Shown: piece after piece, positions 28,701 through 40,700 of the stretch
How positions within the stretch are numbered: position 1 is the first letter of the stretch
Layout of the letters: each line of letters opens with the position of its first letter
Source: Nocardioides bizhenqiangii
Lineage (GTDB): Bacteria > Actinomycetota > Actinomycetes > Propionibacteriales > Nocardioidaceae
DNA: 64,000 nt
NCBI RefSeq assembly: GCF_034661235.1
Contig: NZ_CP141059.1
Coordinates: forward strand, 1,797,501 to 1,861,500
Direction: 5' to 3'
Notes under the pieces: generated by a model
Told to the model about the DNA's origin: nothing
Seen by the model: the letters and a program-made list of their open reading frames with translations, nothing else
Databases searched by the model: none
Program-made: the position numbers and the translations under genes

Positions 28701-31700
28701 GAGCGCGCGCACCCACAGCCAGTGCTGGCCGGAGTCGAGGGCCTCGAGCAGCAAGACGGTTTCGCACTCTTCCCACGTCGTGGGCGCGGCCGGCGGCGTG
28801 CCGGTGCCCCAGGAGCACTCGAAGGACTCGACCGGCTCGTTGCTGGCGAAGCCGAAGGTGACGTCGGGGCCGGAGTTCGCCGGGTTCGGGTAGGTGGTGA
28901 TGAACGTGTCGGGCGGTGTGGTGTCGTCGGCCCCGAGGATCATCCACTCGTAGAACGCGGGCGAGATGTCCTTGTTGCCGTCGGGGTCGACCGCGCGGAC
29001 GTGGAAGACGTGCACGCCGCCGCCGAGCGGGCCGGCGATCGTGTGCGGCGAGGAGCAGGGCGCGAACTCGCCGTCATCGAGGGCGCACTCGAACTGGTTC
29101 ACGGGCTCGTCGTTGAGCAGCTCGAAGCCCTCGAACTCGAAGGTCGCGCTGGTCTCGGTCGTCTCCTCCTCGGGACCGACGAGGATCTCGGTGTCCGGTC
29201 CGGACATGTCCACGACCGTCCAGGTCCGGGTCGCACCCACGGGGTCGATGTTGTCGGCGCCGTCGATCGCCTGGACGAGGAGGGTGTGCTCGCCCGGGGT
29301 CGTGACCTCGATCTCCTCAGGCGATTCGCAGCCCCCGATGGCCTCGCCGTCGAGCGTGCACTCGAACTCGAGCTCGAGAGTCGGCGTCATGTCGTCGGTG
29401 CCGGCGAACTCGAAGTTGGAGATGAAGTTCGGAGTCTGCGAGCCCTCTGGCGGACCGCTCGTGATGGTGGTCGTGGGTGGCGTGACGTCGGGCCCGATGA
29501 CCTCCCACTCGTACAGCGCCGGGGTCAGGTCCATCCAGCCGAAGTCGTTGACTGCCTGGACGAGGAGCTCATGGCCGCCCTCCTCGAGCGGGCCGACGGT
29601 CAGCGGCGACTCGCAGTAGAAATACGGGTCCCCGTCGAGCGAGCACTGGGTGATCGCGTTCTCCTGGTCGGTCCAGAACTCGAACGTTGCGGAGCCGCTG
29701 GTCGAGGTCGGGAGGCCGTCGGGGCCGAGCGGGCCCTCGGGCCCGGACAGGATCGACGTCTCGGGCGCCATCCCGGACGAGGCGCGCGCGATCGCGAAGA
29801 GACCGAAGTCCTCGGCGATGTTGCTGCACACCCGGGCCGGCGTGGAGAACGGGTTGTGGAGCGTGGTGACGTCGAGCCACACCTCGCCGTCGAAGCTGAG
29901 CAACCGCAGCGACTTGGAACCGCCGAAGTCGGCCGGGTCGTAGTTGATGCACACCGTGATCGGCTCGGAGTACACCGCGGTCGTCGAGATCTCGTAGTAC
30001 TTCCCGCCGCCGTAGCCCTCGGGCAGCGACGGCCCACCACCGAGCCGGTTGGCGGTCGTGGTGCCGGCGGTCTCGACCTCGAAGTAGGTCACCTTGACGT
30101 CGCCGACCGTCACCGTGACGTTGTCTCCCACCGGCGTGTTCGGCGGGCCGCTCGGCGTGCCGATCGTCCACTCGTGCGTTGCCGGGCTCGGGTCGACGTT
30201 GCCGGACAGGTCGGTGGCCACCGCGCTGAAGGTGTAGTCGCCGGGGACCAGGTCGGTGAACTCGGTGATGACTCCGGGCTCGCACTCGCCCTGCTCGGTG
30301 CCGGTCGGGCCGGTCAGCGTGCACTCGATCGTCGCCGTCGGGTCGTCGGAGTTGACCTGGAGGTACGCGGTGGTGCTCGTCGTGGTCGCGGGCGGCCCGA
30401 ACTCGATCGTCGTGTCGGGCGCCGTGAAGTCCTGAACCGTCCAGGTGTGCTCGGCCGGGATCGGGTCGTGCTCGAACGGCAGACCCTGCCAATCGACGCC
30501 GGTGTAGAGCGTCTGCACCTGGAAGGTGTGCTCACCGGCCCACAGGTTCGTGTAGGTCTTCCGGTAGGTGCCCGGTGAGCCGTCCACCGGCGTGTCGTTG
30601 CACAGTGAGAACGGACGGTCGTCGAGCGAGCAGTAGAAGACCGCGTTGGGGTCGGACGGGTCGCTGGTGAACTCGAACGACGCCGTCGTGTTCGTCCCGC
30701 TCGCCGGGGCGGAGGTGATCCGGGCCTCGGACGGGGTGACCCGGAACTCCGAGTCCTCCCAGACGCCGATGTTCCCGAACTCGTCGACCGCGCGCACCGC
30801 GAACAGGTGTTCGCCGATGCCGAGGTCGGCGTAGGTCTCGCCTGCCGGGTCGCACGGGGCGGGCTTAGTCGGGTCGCCCGGAGCGTGCGGGTTGAACTTG
30901 CCGTCGAGCCAGCAGTGGAATGTCACCGGGCTGACGTCGGCGGAGTACGTGAAGGTCACGGTCCGGTCGGTCGTCTCCTCCTGGTCGACACCGGGGCCGG
31001 AGAGGATCGTCACAACCGGCGGAGGCGCGACGGTCCAGGTGTACACGGCCGGCGTCGCCTGGATGTTGCCGGCGGCGTCGACAGCCCGCAGGCGCAGCGT
31101 GTGCGTGCCGCGGGTGAGGTCGGAGAACTGCTCGGGCGAGGTGCACGAGTTCCAGGACGTCGTTGAGTCGAGGGCGCACTCGAAGGCCAGGTCCGCCGAC
31201 GGCGTCCGGTTGTCGGTGCCGGTGAAGGTGAAGATGGCCTCCTGGAGCAGTGTGCCGTTCTCCGGTCCGGTGCGGAACTGCGAGGTCGGGGCGTTGACGT
31301 CGGCACTGAGCTGGACGAGCCACTCGTAGGCGGCTTCCTCGCCGACGATTCCCTGCGCGTTCGTCGCCCGGACGGAGAACTGGTGCTCGCCGTTGTCGAC
31401 GACCCAGGCCGCGCCGCTCGCGGGCAGGGTTGTCCCACCGCACGGCAGGTAGTCTGCGCCGTCGACCGAGCACTCGAACGTGGACCCGGGCTGGTCGGAC
31501 TCGAAGGTGAAGACGGCGTTCTCGGTGCCGCTCGCGCCGTCGGGCTCGCCCGAGACGGGGTCGAGTCGGCCGTCCGGACCGCTGAGGAACGTCACGACTG
31601 GCGCACCCGAGACCGTGACCGCGCGTGTAGCGGCAGGTCCGATGTTGCCCGCGAGGTCGGTCGCCCGGACGGCGACGGTGTAGGCGCCGGGCTCCAGACC

Positions 31701-34700
31701 GCTGATGTCGTAGCCGCCGGCCACCGGCGACTCACACGACGCCCACTCGGCCGACTCGACGCCGGCCGCGGTGAGATAGGCCGCGCACTCGAACTCGAGC
31801 AGCAGGAGGGGCGTGGCGTTGTCGAGGCCGGAGAACGTGTACAGCTCGGGCTCCTGGCCCACGGTCGCGCCGTCGGCCGGGCCGCCGGAGATGTTCACGA
31901 CCGGGTCCCGGGTGTCGGCGACCGGGGTCCAGGTGAACGAGGCCGGCGTCGGGTCGGGGTTGCCCTCGAACTCGGGCTGGTTCGGGTTCGGGAACTCGGG
32001 CTCGGACATGTCCACGGCGCGCACGTAGAACGTGTGCTGGGCCATCGACATCTCGGGATCGGCGTACGAGTACGCGTCGAGCAGGTTGAACGGGCTGGTG
32101 CACGCGACCCAGTTGAGGTCGTTCGGTGGCGCGGTGCCGTTCGTGACCTGGCACTCGAAGGTGAGCAGGAACTCCGGCGTCAGGTCGTCGACACCACTGA
32201 ACTCGAACACCGTCGAGCTCAGGTCGGCAGTGACGGGAGCGCGCTCGATCGTCGTCTCCGGCGGCAGCGTGTCGATCGCGTCGACGACCTCCCACTCGTA
32301 GACCGTAGGCTCGAGCTCCGCCGCGGAGCCCATCGTCTCGGACTCGCCGTAGACCTCGAGCACGTGATCGCCCGGAAGCAGCGGGTCGGGGTACTCCGTG
32401 TCACCGGCGAACGCGGGGCCGACGCGGAACGGCGACTCGCACGGGAAGTAGTCGCCCGGGTCCATGCTGTCGAAGCGGCACCAGAACTGGGCGTCCGCGA
32501 CGTTGGCCTCGAAGGTGATCTCCGCTGAGGTGCTCGCGGTCGGGCCGCCCGTGGCCGGGTCGCCTTGCGGACCGCCGCTCGCCGGCACGAAGCCGGGGCC
32601 GTCGGTGACGACCACGTTGACGCCCATGAGCTCCCAGGTGAAGGTGGTCGGCGCTCCGACGTTCCCCTCGAAGTCGATGGCGCGCACGGAGAAGGTGTGC
32701 TGGCCGACCTCGTTCTCGGCCAGCGCCCACTCGTAGGCGCCCTGGCTCATGTACGTGGCCGCCTCGAAGCCGCACGGCTCGTACCCGTTGGCGTCGACCT
32801 TGCATTGGAAGGTGACGTCCGGCTCGTTGGCGTGGAAGGTGAAGATCGCGTCGAAGAGGAAGGTCGGCGTCTCCGGCACGACGTCGAGGATCACCTCGGG
32901 CGCCACGCCCGTCGGCAGCGGCACGTAGGTCCAGGTGAAGCTGGCAGGCGTGGGATCTGCCAGCCCCTGGCCGAGCATGTCGATGGCGCGGATGTCGAGG
33001 GTGTGCTCGCCGGGGCTGAGGTTGAGGTACTCGGCCGGGTACTCGCAGTCCTCCCAGGCGAGCGAGTTCGTCGAGTCGAGGCGGCACTCGAAGACCAGGT
33101 CGGTGATCGGGCTGGTGTCGTCGGCGCCGAGGTAGGTGAAGCTGGCGTTGCGGCTGTTGCTCTCGATCGCCGGCGTTGCCGCGTTGGCGTCCTGGGGGCC
33201 CGAGACGATCCAGGTGTCCGGCGCACCGGGAACCGTGCCGAGCTCGCACACGACGCCGAAGCACTGGTCAGGCTCCATGTTGCCGGCCGCGAAGTTGCCG
33301 CCTCCGTCTTCTGCACCGACGGAGTAGATGCCCCAGCCGCCGTTCAGCTGCGCGACGTTGCCCTTGATCTCGTGGCCGGCGCCCTCGACGTAGATGCCGT
33401 CGCCGCCGTTGGCGTCCGTCGTGTTGTTCTCGACCAGAGTTCCGCGGTCGAGGACGGACGACTCGGTGATCTCGATCCCGGCGCCCCCGTTGCCGCTTGC
33501 GGTGTTGTCCCGGACCACGGAGTCGAGGGAGAACTCGCCGACCTCGATGCCGGAGCCGAGGGTCCCGCTGGCGTTGTTCGCCTCGATCAGGGTGTTCGTC
33601 GCCTCGCCGACGACGATGCCCCCAGCACTGCCGCTGAAGTCGTTGCCCTTGACGACTGTGTTGGTGGCGAGCTCGACGGTCACGCCGGGGCCGGTCGTGC
33701 CGAGGGCCTCGTTGTTGATGACCGTGTTGCCGTCGCCCGCGACCATGACGCCACCCTGGCCGCCCCGGATGGTGTTGCGCTGGATGAGGTTGTTGTTGGA
33801 CTGCAGCAGGTCGTCGCCGGCCATGATCCCCATGCCGCCGTTGTCCTTGAGGACGTTGTCGGTCACGGTGTTGCTGCCGCCGCCGAGCAGGGAGACGCCG
33901 CTTGCGGCGCTCTGGCCGATCTGGTTGCCCTCGATCAGGTTCTCGCTGGCGAACTCCAGGACGATCGCGCCCTCTCCGAGGTTCGCGGCCAGCGTGTTGC
34001 CGCGGATGACGGCGTGACGCGTGCCTGTGTAGAGCGCGATGCCGATCTCGTTGGCGACGATCGAGTTGTCGCGGATCGTGTTCCCGTCGGCGCCCTGGTC
34101 GGCGTCGGAGAGTGCGATCCCGGCCTCCTCGTTCCCCTCGATCCGGAGATCGTGCACGACGTTGCGCGCGGTGCCGGGGTTGAGCTGGACGCCGTAGAGG
34201 AACTGGGTGATGAGGCCGTTCGTGATGGTGACGTCGTCGTGACCGTTGTTGAGGATGCCGGCGTCGAGCCCGAGGCCGTCGATGACGTGGCCGTCGAGGT
34301 CGATGGTGATGCCAGGCGCACCGACGATGAGGCCGTGGCCACCACAGTCGACGAGGTCGTTGAGCACCCGGGTGCTCTCGGTCAGGATCTGACCGCAGTT
34401 GACGCGGGCGGCGACCGGCGGCGGCCCGACCGTCCAGGCGTACATCTGCGTGTCGTAGGTGCTCGTCGCGGTATCGGTGGCGCGGACCCAGAACTCGTAC
34501 TGGCCAGGCTCGAGGCCGGCGTACGTCTTCGGCGACGTGCAGGCAGACGCCGAGGCCCAGTCAACGGCGCCGCCGGCCGGCTGCAGCACGCACTGGAAGT
34601 CCACGCCCGTGCTGCGGTTGGCCGAGAACTCGAACGTCGCGCCCGTGTCGACGGTGACCCGGTCCGGCGCCGAATCGATCGAGGCCTTGAAGTCGCCCAG

Positions 34701-37700
34701 TTCGACCGCCCAGGTGTAGCTCGCGGGGGTCTGGTCGGCATTGCCGGAGAAGTCGACCGCGCGAACCTCGAACGAGTACGTGTCGTTGACGAGGTCCTGG
34801 TACGTCTTGGGGCTGGTGCAGGCCTGCCAGCCGGCGTCGGCGAACTCGGCCTGAGGAGCGAACCGGCACTCGAACGTGACCGGGCTGGAGTTGTCGGCTC
34901 CCGTGAACCGGAAGACAGCGACACTCTCGGTGCTCTGGTCGAGCGGTGTCTCCAGGATGTTGGTGTTCGGAGCGATCTGGTCGCCGCCACCCGGGCCGCC
35001 GAGGCAGCTGATGTTGTAGCACTGCTGCGGCTTCAGGTCGACGCCGAGCGGGCCGTCGTTGCCCTGGGCGATGTTGCCGCCGCCGTCGATGTTCGCCCTG
35101 CCGTTGGACGGGTCGCCGACGTAGATCCCCCAGGAGTCGTTGTCGGTGGCGACGTTGTCCTTGAAGATGTGGCTCGGCTTCGAGGCCTTGATGCCCTCGC
35201 TCTTGTTCGAGTTGGTGGTGTTGCCCTGGACGAGGGTGCCCTGGCCGGCCGGCGCCTCGTCGCCGATGTAGATGCCGCCGCCGACGTTGTTGCTCGAGCT
35301 GTTGTTGAGCAGCGTGTTCGAGAACGACTGGGACTCGAGCGTGATGCCCGTCGAGTCGGAGTTGCTGGTGTCGTTGCCCTCGATCAGGTTGCCGGTCGAC
35401 TCCCTCAGCGAGACGCCGCCCTTGTTGCCGCTGACGTCGTTGCCTCGCACGAGGTTGTCGTTGGCGCGGTAGAGCTCGATCGCGTACGAGTCGCTCAGCT
35501 CGCCGATGTTGTCGATCAGCTGGTTGGCGCTCGAACTCTCGATCTCGAGCGAGGGCCCGGCGCTGTCGCTGATGTGATTGCCCTGGACCAGGTTGCCGGT
35601 CGACTCGATGCCGATCGTGCCGCTCGTGGTGGCGCGGACGATGACGCCGCTTCCGGCCCCGACGATCGAGTTCTCCAGGATCGTGTTGTCGGTCGCGCCC
35701 TCGAGCAGGACCCCGCCCTTGCTGGCGGACTGGATGTCGTTGCCCTCGACCAGGTTGGACTCGGCGCGCTCGATCCAGACCGCCTCGTCGCTCGTCGAGC
35801 CGATCAGGTTGCCGCGAACGACGTTGTCCTTGGCGCCGTTGAGCAGCCAGACGCCGCGCTTGTTGGACACCAGGGTGTTCGACCGGAGGATGTTGTTGTC
35901 GACGCCGGACCGGAAGCCGGGCACCGGCTCGGCGGGCGCCAGGTTCGGGTCCTCCGGGAAGGTCCCGTGGCCCAGGCTGATCGCCGCGTCCTGGTTCAGG
36001 TCCGCGGTGATGCCCTCGACGATGTTCAGCTCGGCGCCGTTGTTCAGCATCACGCCGTAGTCGAAGTCGGTCAGCCGGCCGTTCTTGATCGTCACCGAGT
36101 CGTAACCGTTGTTGAGGATCGCGGCGCCGATCGACTTGCCGTCGATGGTCTTGCCGTTCAGGTCGATGGTGATGTTGTCGGCGCCGACGATCAGGCCGTG
36201 GGCGAGGCAGTCGGCGAGGTTGTTGTTGACCTTGATGCTCTGGGTGACCTTCTGGCCGCAGAAGACGGTCTTGGTCACCGGGGCGGTGCCGACCTTCCAC
36301 ACGTAGGCCGCCGGGACACCGTCGCTCGGGTCGTCCGCGACGGGCGCGCTCGGGTTGTCCACGCTGCCGTTGACGTCGTCGACGTTCCCGCCCAGGTCGA
36401 CTGCGCGGACCTGGAGCACGTGCTGTGCTGGAGTCAGCCCGTTGACCGTGTACGGCGAGGTGCACGTCGTCCAGGCAGGCTGACCGGCCTCCAGCGCCCC
36501 GTCGAGCCGGCACTGGAACGCGAGCTCCTCGGTCGGGGTCTGGTTGTCGCTGCCGGTGAAGGTGAACGTCGCGCTGGTCTGCACGGTCGTCGGATCCGGT
36601 CCGGACACGATCTCGGTGTCCGGCGCAGTCGTGTCGGGCGGCGGCGGGTGGATCCACCAGGCGTGCGAGGCCGGGGTCGTGTCCTTGTTCGCGACCAGGT
36701 CGACGGACCGCACCTGGAAGATGTGCCCGCCGTGGGCGAGGTTCGCGTACGACTTCGGCGACCCGCACGAGCCCCACTCCAACGTCTCAGGGATGTCGGC
36801 CGGCGTGAGCTCGTCGTTGAACTCGTCGAAGTACGTCCGGCATTCATACCTGAGGTTGTAGCCCGCAGTCAGGTTGTCGCTGCCGGTGAACTTGAAGGTC
36901 GCCGCCTGGTTCGTCGTGTCGTAGCGCGTCCCCGCGGCGTCGGTGATCAGCTCGCCGGGCGCGGCGGTGATCCGGGTGTCGGGCGCGGCGCCCGCGACCT
37001 TGCAGTCGACGCCGAGGGTCTCGCCCGGGCCGCACTCTTCGGTGCCGTCCTCGTGGACGCCCGCCTCGATCCGCCAGGTGTACTCGGCGGGCGTGAGGTC
37101 GAAGTTGCCGGCCTGGTCGACCGCGCGGACCTCGAAGTGGTGGTCCATGGCCGGCTCGAGGCTCAGGTAGGTCAGCGGGCTCGAGCACGCGACCCAGAAC
37201 TCACCCTCCGGCGGCTCGGGGAGGTCGGGCGGCTCGGTCGGGTCGGGCGGCTCGAGCTCGGGGTCCTCGGGCGGCACCGGCGGGTCCGGTGGCGCGTCGA
37301 TGCGGCACTCGAAGGTCATCGCGGTCACCGGGTCACCGGTGGGGCCGTCGTTCGCCGTGAACTCGAAGACCGACGTCTCGTTCCCGGTCACCGCGGGAGG
37401 CGTCACCGTGATGGTGGTCTGGGGCGCCTCGAGGTCGGGTTCGGTGACGCCACCGGGGTCCACGGTCTCGCAGACGACGCCAAGGCACTGGACCGCGTCG
37501 GGCAGGCCCGGCGTCACGCCGTCGGAGTGGTTGCCGGCGGCCTTGTTGCCGCCGCCGTCGATGTTCCGGTTCGGGTCGGGCGGCTCGCCTGCAACGGACT
37601 CCTCGCCGGCCTCGATGCCGTAGCCGGAGTTCAGGTTTGCAGTGTTGCCGCGGATCGTGTGCCGCGCAGTGGTGGCGGAGATCCCGCTCTCCGCGTTCTC

Positions 37701-40700
37701 GTTGGTGGTGTTCCCTTCGACCAGCGCCCCACCGACCGCATTGCCGGTTGCGTCGAAAGCAGAGGCGTCGACCGAGATCCCGGCGCCGCCGGTCCGGTTG
37801 GCCGTGTTGTTGCGGACGATCATGTTGACGCCGTCGCCCAGCGCGATGCCTGTCTGGAGCGAGTTGGAGGCGTTGTTGTTCTCGACGATCAGGTTGTTGG
37901 TCCCGGATGCGTCGACGCCCGACGGGTTGTAGCGGAGGTCGCTGTTCTTGACGACGCTGTTGCTCGAGTTCGACAGCACGACGCCGCCGTCCGACTGCTG
38001 GTGGGCAAGGATGCCGTCGACCTCGATCCGGTCCGCGTCCTGCACGATAACGCCGGCGTCGCCGTTCCGCACCAGCACACCACCGCGCACGATGTTGCCG
38101 TGCGAGCCCTGGTGGATGACGATCCCGGCGTCGCCGGTGTCGCTGATGTCGTTGTTCTCCAGGACGTTGTTCCGCGAGCCGTTGTCGAGCACGATGCCGG
38201 CATCGGAGTCCAGGGCCGGGTCGATGATGATGCCGCTGATGGTGTTGTTGCGGATCAGGTTCCGGTGGCTGTCGAACAGGTGGATCGACATCCCGTTGGA
38301 GACGAAGTAGTTGTTCTCGATGAGCGCGCCCTCGGTGCCGCTCATGAGCTGGAGGCCGGTCTCGCCGTTGGAGTCGAAGACGTTGTCGTGGACCCAGTTC
38401 CCGATCCGTCCGTTGTCCGCGTCGAAGAGCTGGACGCCGGTGAGGGCGTTGCGGACCAGTGTCATGTCATGCACTTCGCTGTGCGTGGAGCCGGGGCCGA
38501 GCAGGACGCCGTAGCCGTAGTTGGTGACGGTGCCGTTGCGGATCTCGACGTTGGGGTAGCCGTTGCGGATGCCCGGCGTCAGGTTGTCCTCCTCGCCCGG
38601 CTCGAGCAGCAGGCCGCTCCTCACCGTGTGCCCGTTGAGGTCGAGGATGATGTTGGGCGCGCCGATGGCGATGCCCTCGCTGAGGCAGCCGGTCACGTCG
38701 GCCATCAGGCGGGTGCTCTCGGTGATGACCTCACCGCACGCGACCACGCGGTCGACGAGCGTGTCGTCGCGCGGCGGAGGAGGCGGCGTGTCGGCCGGCT
38801 CGAAGCGCAGCTCGAGCTCGGGCAGGGTGATCTCCGGCGGATCCTGGGGCGCTTCCCTGGAGATGAAGTTCTGGTCGCCGCCCTCGAGGTCGTTCTCGTG
38901 CCGGTCGCGGATCACCCAGCCGTGGTTCGGCAGCTCTCCTGCGAAGATCGCCTCGATGTGCGCCTTGACATCGAACTCGCGGTATCCCTCGCCGGCGGCA
39001 GTGGTCGCGCCGATCCCGCCCGGGACGGGGTCTGGCTGGCTCACCCAGGTGAGGGTGCTCTCCTTCCAGGTCTCGGCAAGCGGCACGGCAGCCAGGGTTC
39101 GGTCCTCGGTGTGGCCGCCCGAGTACAGGCGCAGCGTGGCCGACTCCAGCTCGCAGTCGGGCGCGTCGGACTGCAGCGGGAATCGGAAGAAGGACCGCGC
39201 GTTCTGCGGCGTGAGCGGCTGGCCGTTCCCCGGATCGGTCGCGCCGGAGCGGACCTCGAGCTCGGTCATCGTCCAGTAGTTCTCGAGCGGGTTGACCTGG
39301 TCGGCCCAGCCGTCCGCGCTTGCCGTCAGGGTGATGTTGGCCTCGTCGCAGCTGATCGGCGTGGCGCCGGGGTCGTCCGGATCCGGCCCGACCCGCCAGG
39401 TGTAGCGCGCCGGCGTCGGGTCGGGTCCCGCTGCCTCGCCGGCGATTGCCCGCACCTCGAAGGTGTGCAGGCCGGTGGCCAGGTCGGAGAACATGGTCGG
39501 GTTGAAGCACTCCAACCACATGTCCGGGTCCCGGCTGTCGAGGCGACACTCGTACTCGGCGAATTGCGAGGGCGTGAAGTCGCTGATCGCCATGAAGCTG
39601 AACAGCGCGGAGCGGCTGTTCGTCCTCGGCGTCGTCGCCGGGGCGGGGGGAACCGTCTGGCCGGGCGTCAGGCCGGGGGCTTCGACGATCTTGGTGTCTG
39701 GCGGGGTCATCCCCACGCCGCTGATGAGCTGGCTGACCGGTGTCGGGTCGGTGTTGTCCGCGCGGTCGATGGCCCGCACCTCGAACCTGAACAGCCCTTC
39801 CTCCGGCAGCGGGACCGACCAGGGGCTCGAGCAGCCGTTCCACATCTCCTCGGGCGGGATCGGGTCCCACGGCGCGACGGGCTCGGGCTCCTCGACCAGG
39901 TCGAGCTCCAGGAAGCGGCACTCGAAGTTGAGCTCGTGCGGTGCGGTCTGGTTGTCGGTGCCCCGGAACCGGAACGCCATCGTCTCCAGCGCGTCCTGGA
40001 ACGGCCCGTCCTCGGGGTAGTTGAACTCGGTCTCCGGGGGCTGGTTGTCGGTGACCGGCGGGTCTCCGACGTACTCGTAGGCGCCTGCGTCGCAGCGTCC
40101 GTTCTGGGGCCGCACGATCCCGCGCTGGTCGACGGTAGAGCAGGGCTTCTTGCTCGAGTCGATGGCCAGGCTGCCGTACTGGAGGGCGTGCGTCAGCGTC
40201 GGTCCGCCGTTGTCGGCGATCGCCAACAGCTGCGGGTCACCGCGCCGGTCACGGACGCCGAGCTCGATCGGACTCTCGGCGGTCTCCGCGGTGACCGCGA
40301 GGAAGCAGGTGTTCTTCTCCCCGGTCTCGAGGTTGCCGCCCTCCGAACGGACGTACCAGTCGCAGTTGCCGCCCTTGACGCTCCCGCCCACGATGGAGTT
40401 CTTGAGGATCACCGCCGAGTTCGCCGCCGGCGGGACTGGAGGAACGAAGTCGGACTCGACGACGCCGATGCCTCCACCAGTGGGCGCCGAGTTGCGCCAG
40501 ATGGTCATGTGCACGAGCCGGAGCTCACCGTCGGCGTCGTGGAACAGCCCGCCTCCGGCGACCGCGGCCTTGTTGCCCGAGATCGTGGTGTTCTCGTAGA
40601 GGGAGTCGCCGTCGGCGAAGCTCATGATGCCGCCGCCCCTGCCGGCCTCCTCCGGGAGCTCGCCGTCCTCGCCGGGGGTCCCGATCCGCGCCGTGTTGTT

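Noticed and set aside
23325..31166. Other long plus-strand frames under the giant gene
   Set aside because: Same cause: frame-locked GC bias opposite a real gene, with no start context or recognisable protein.
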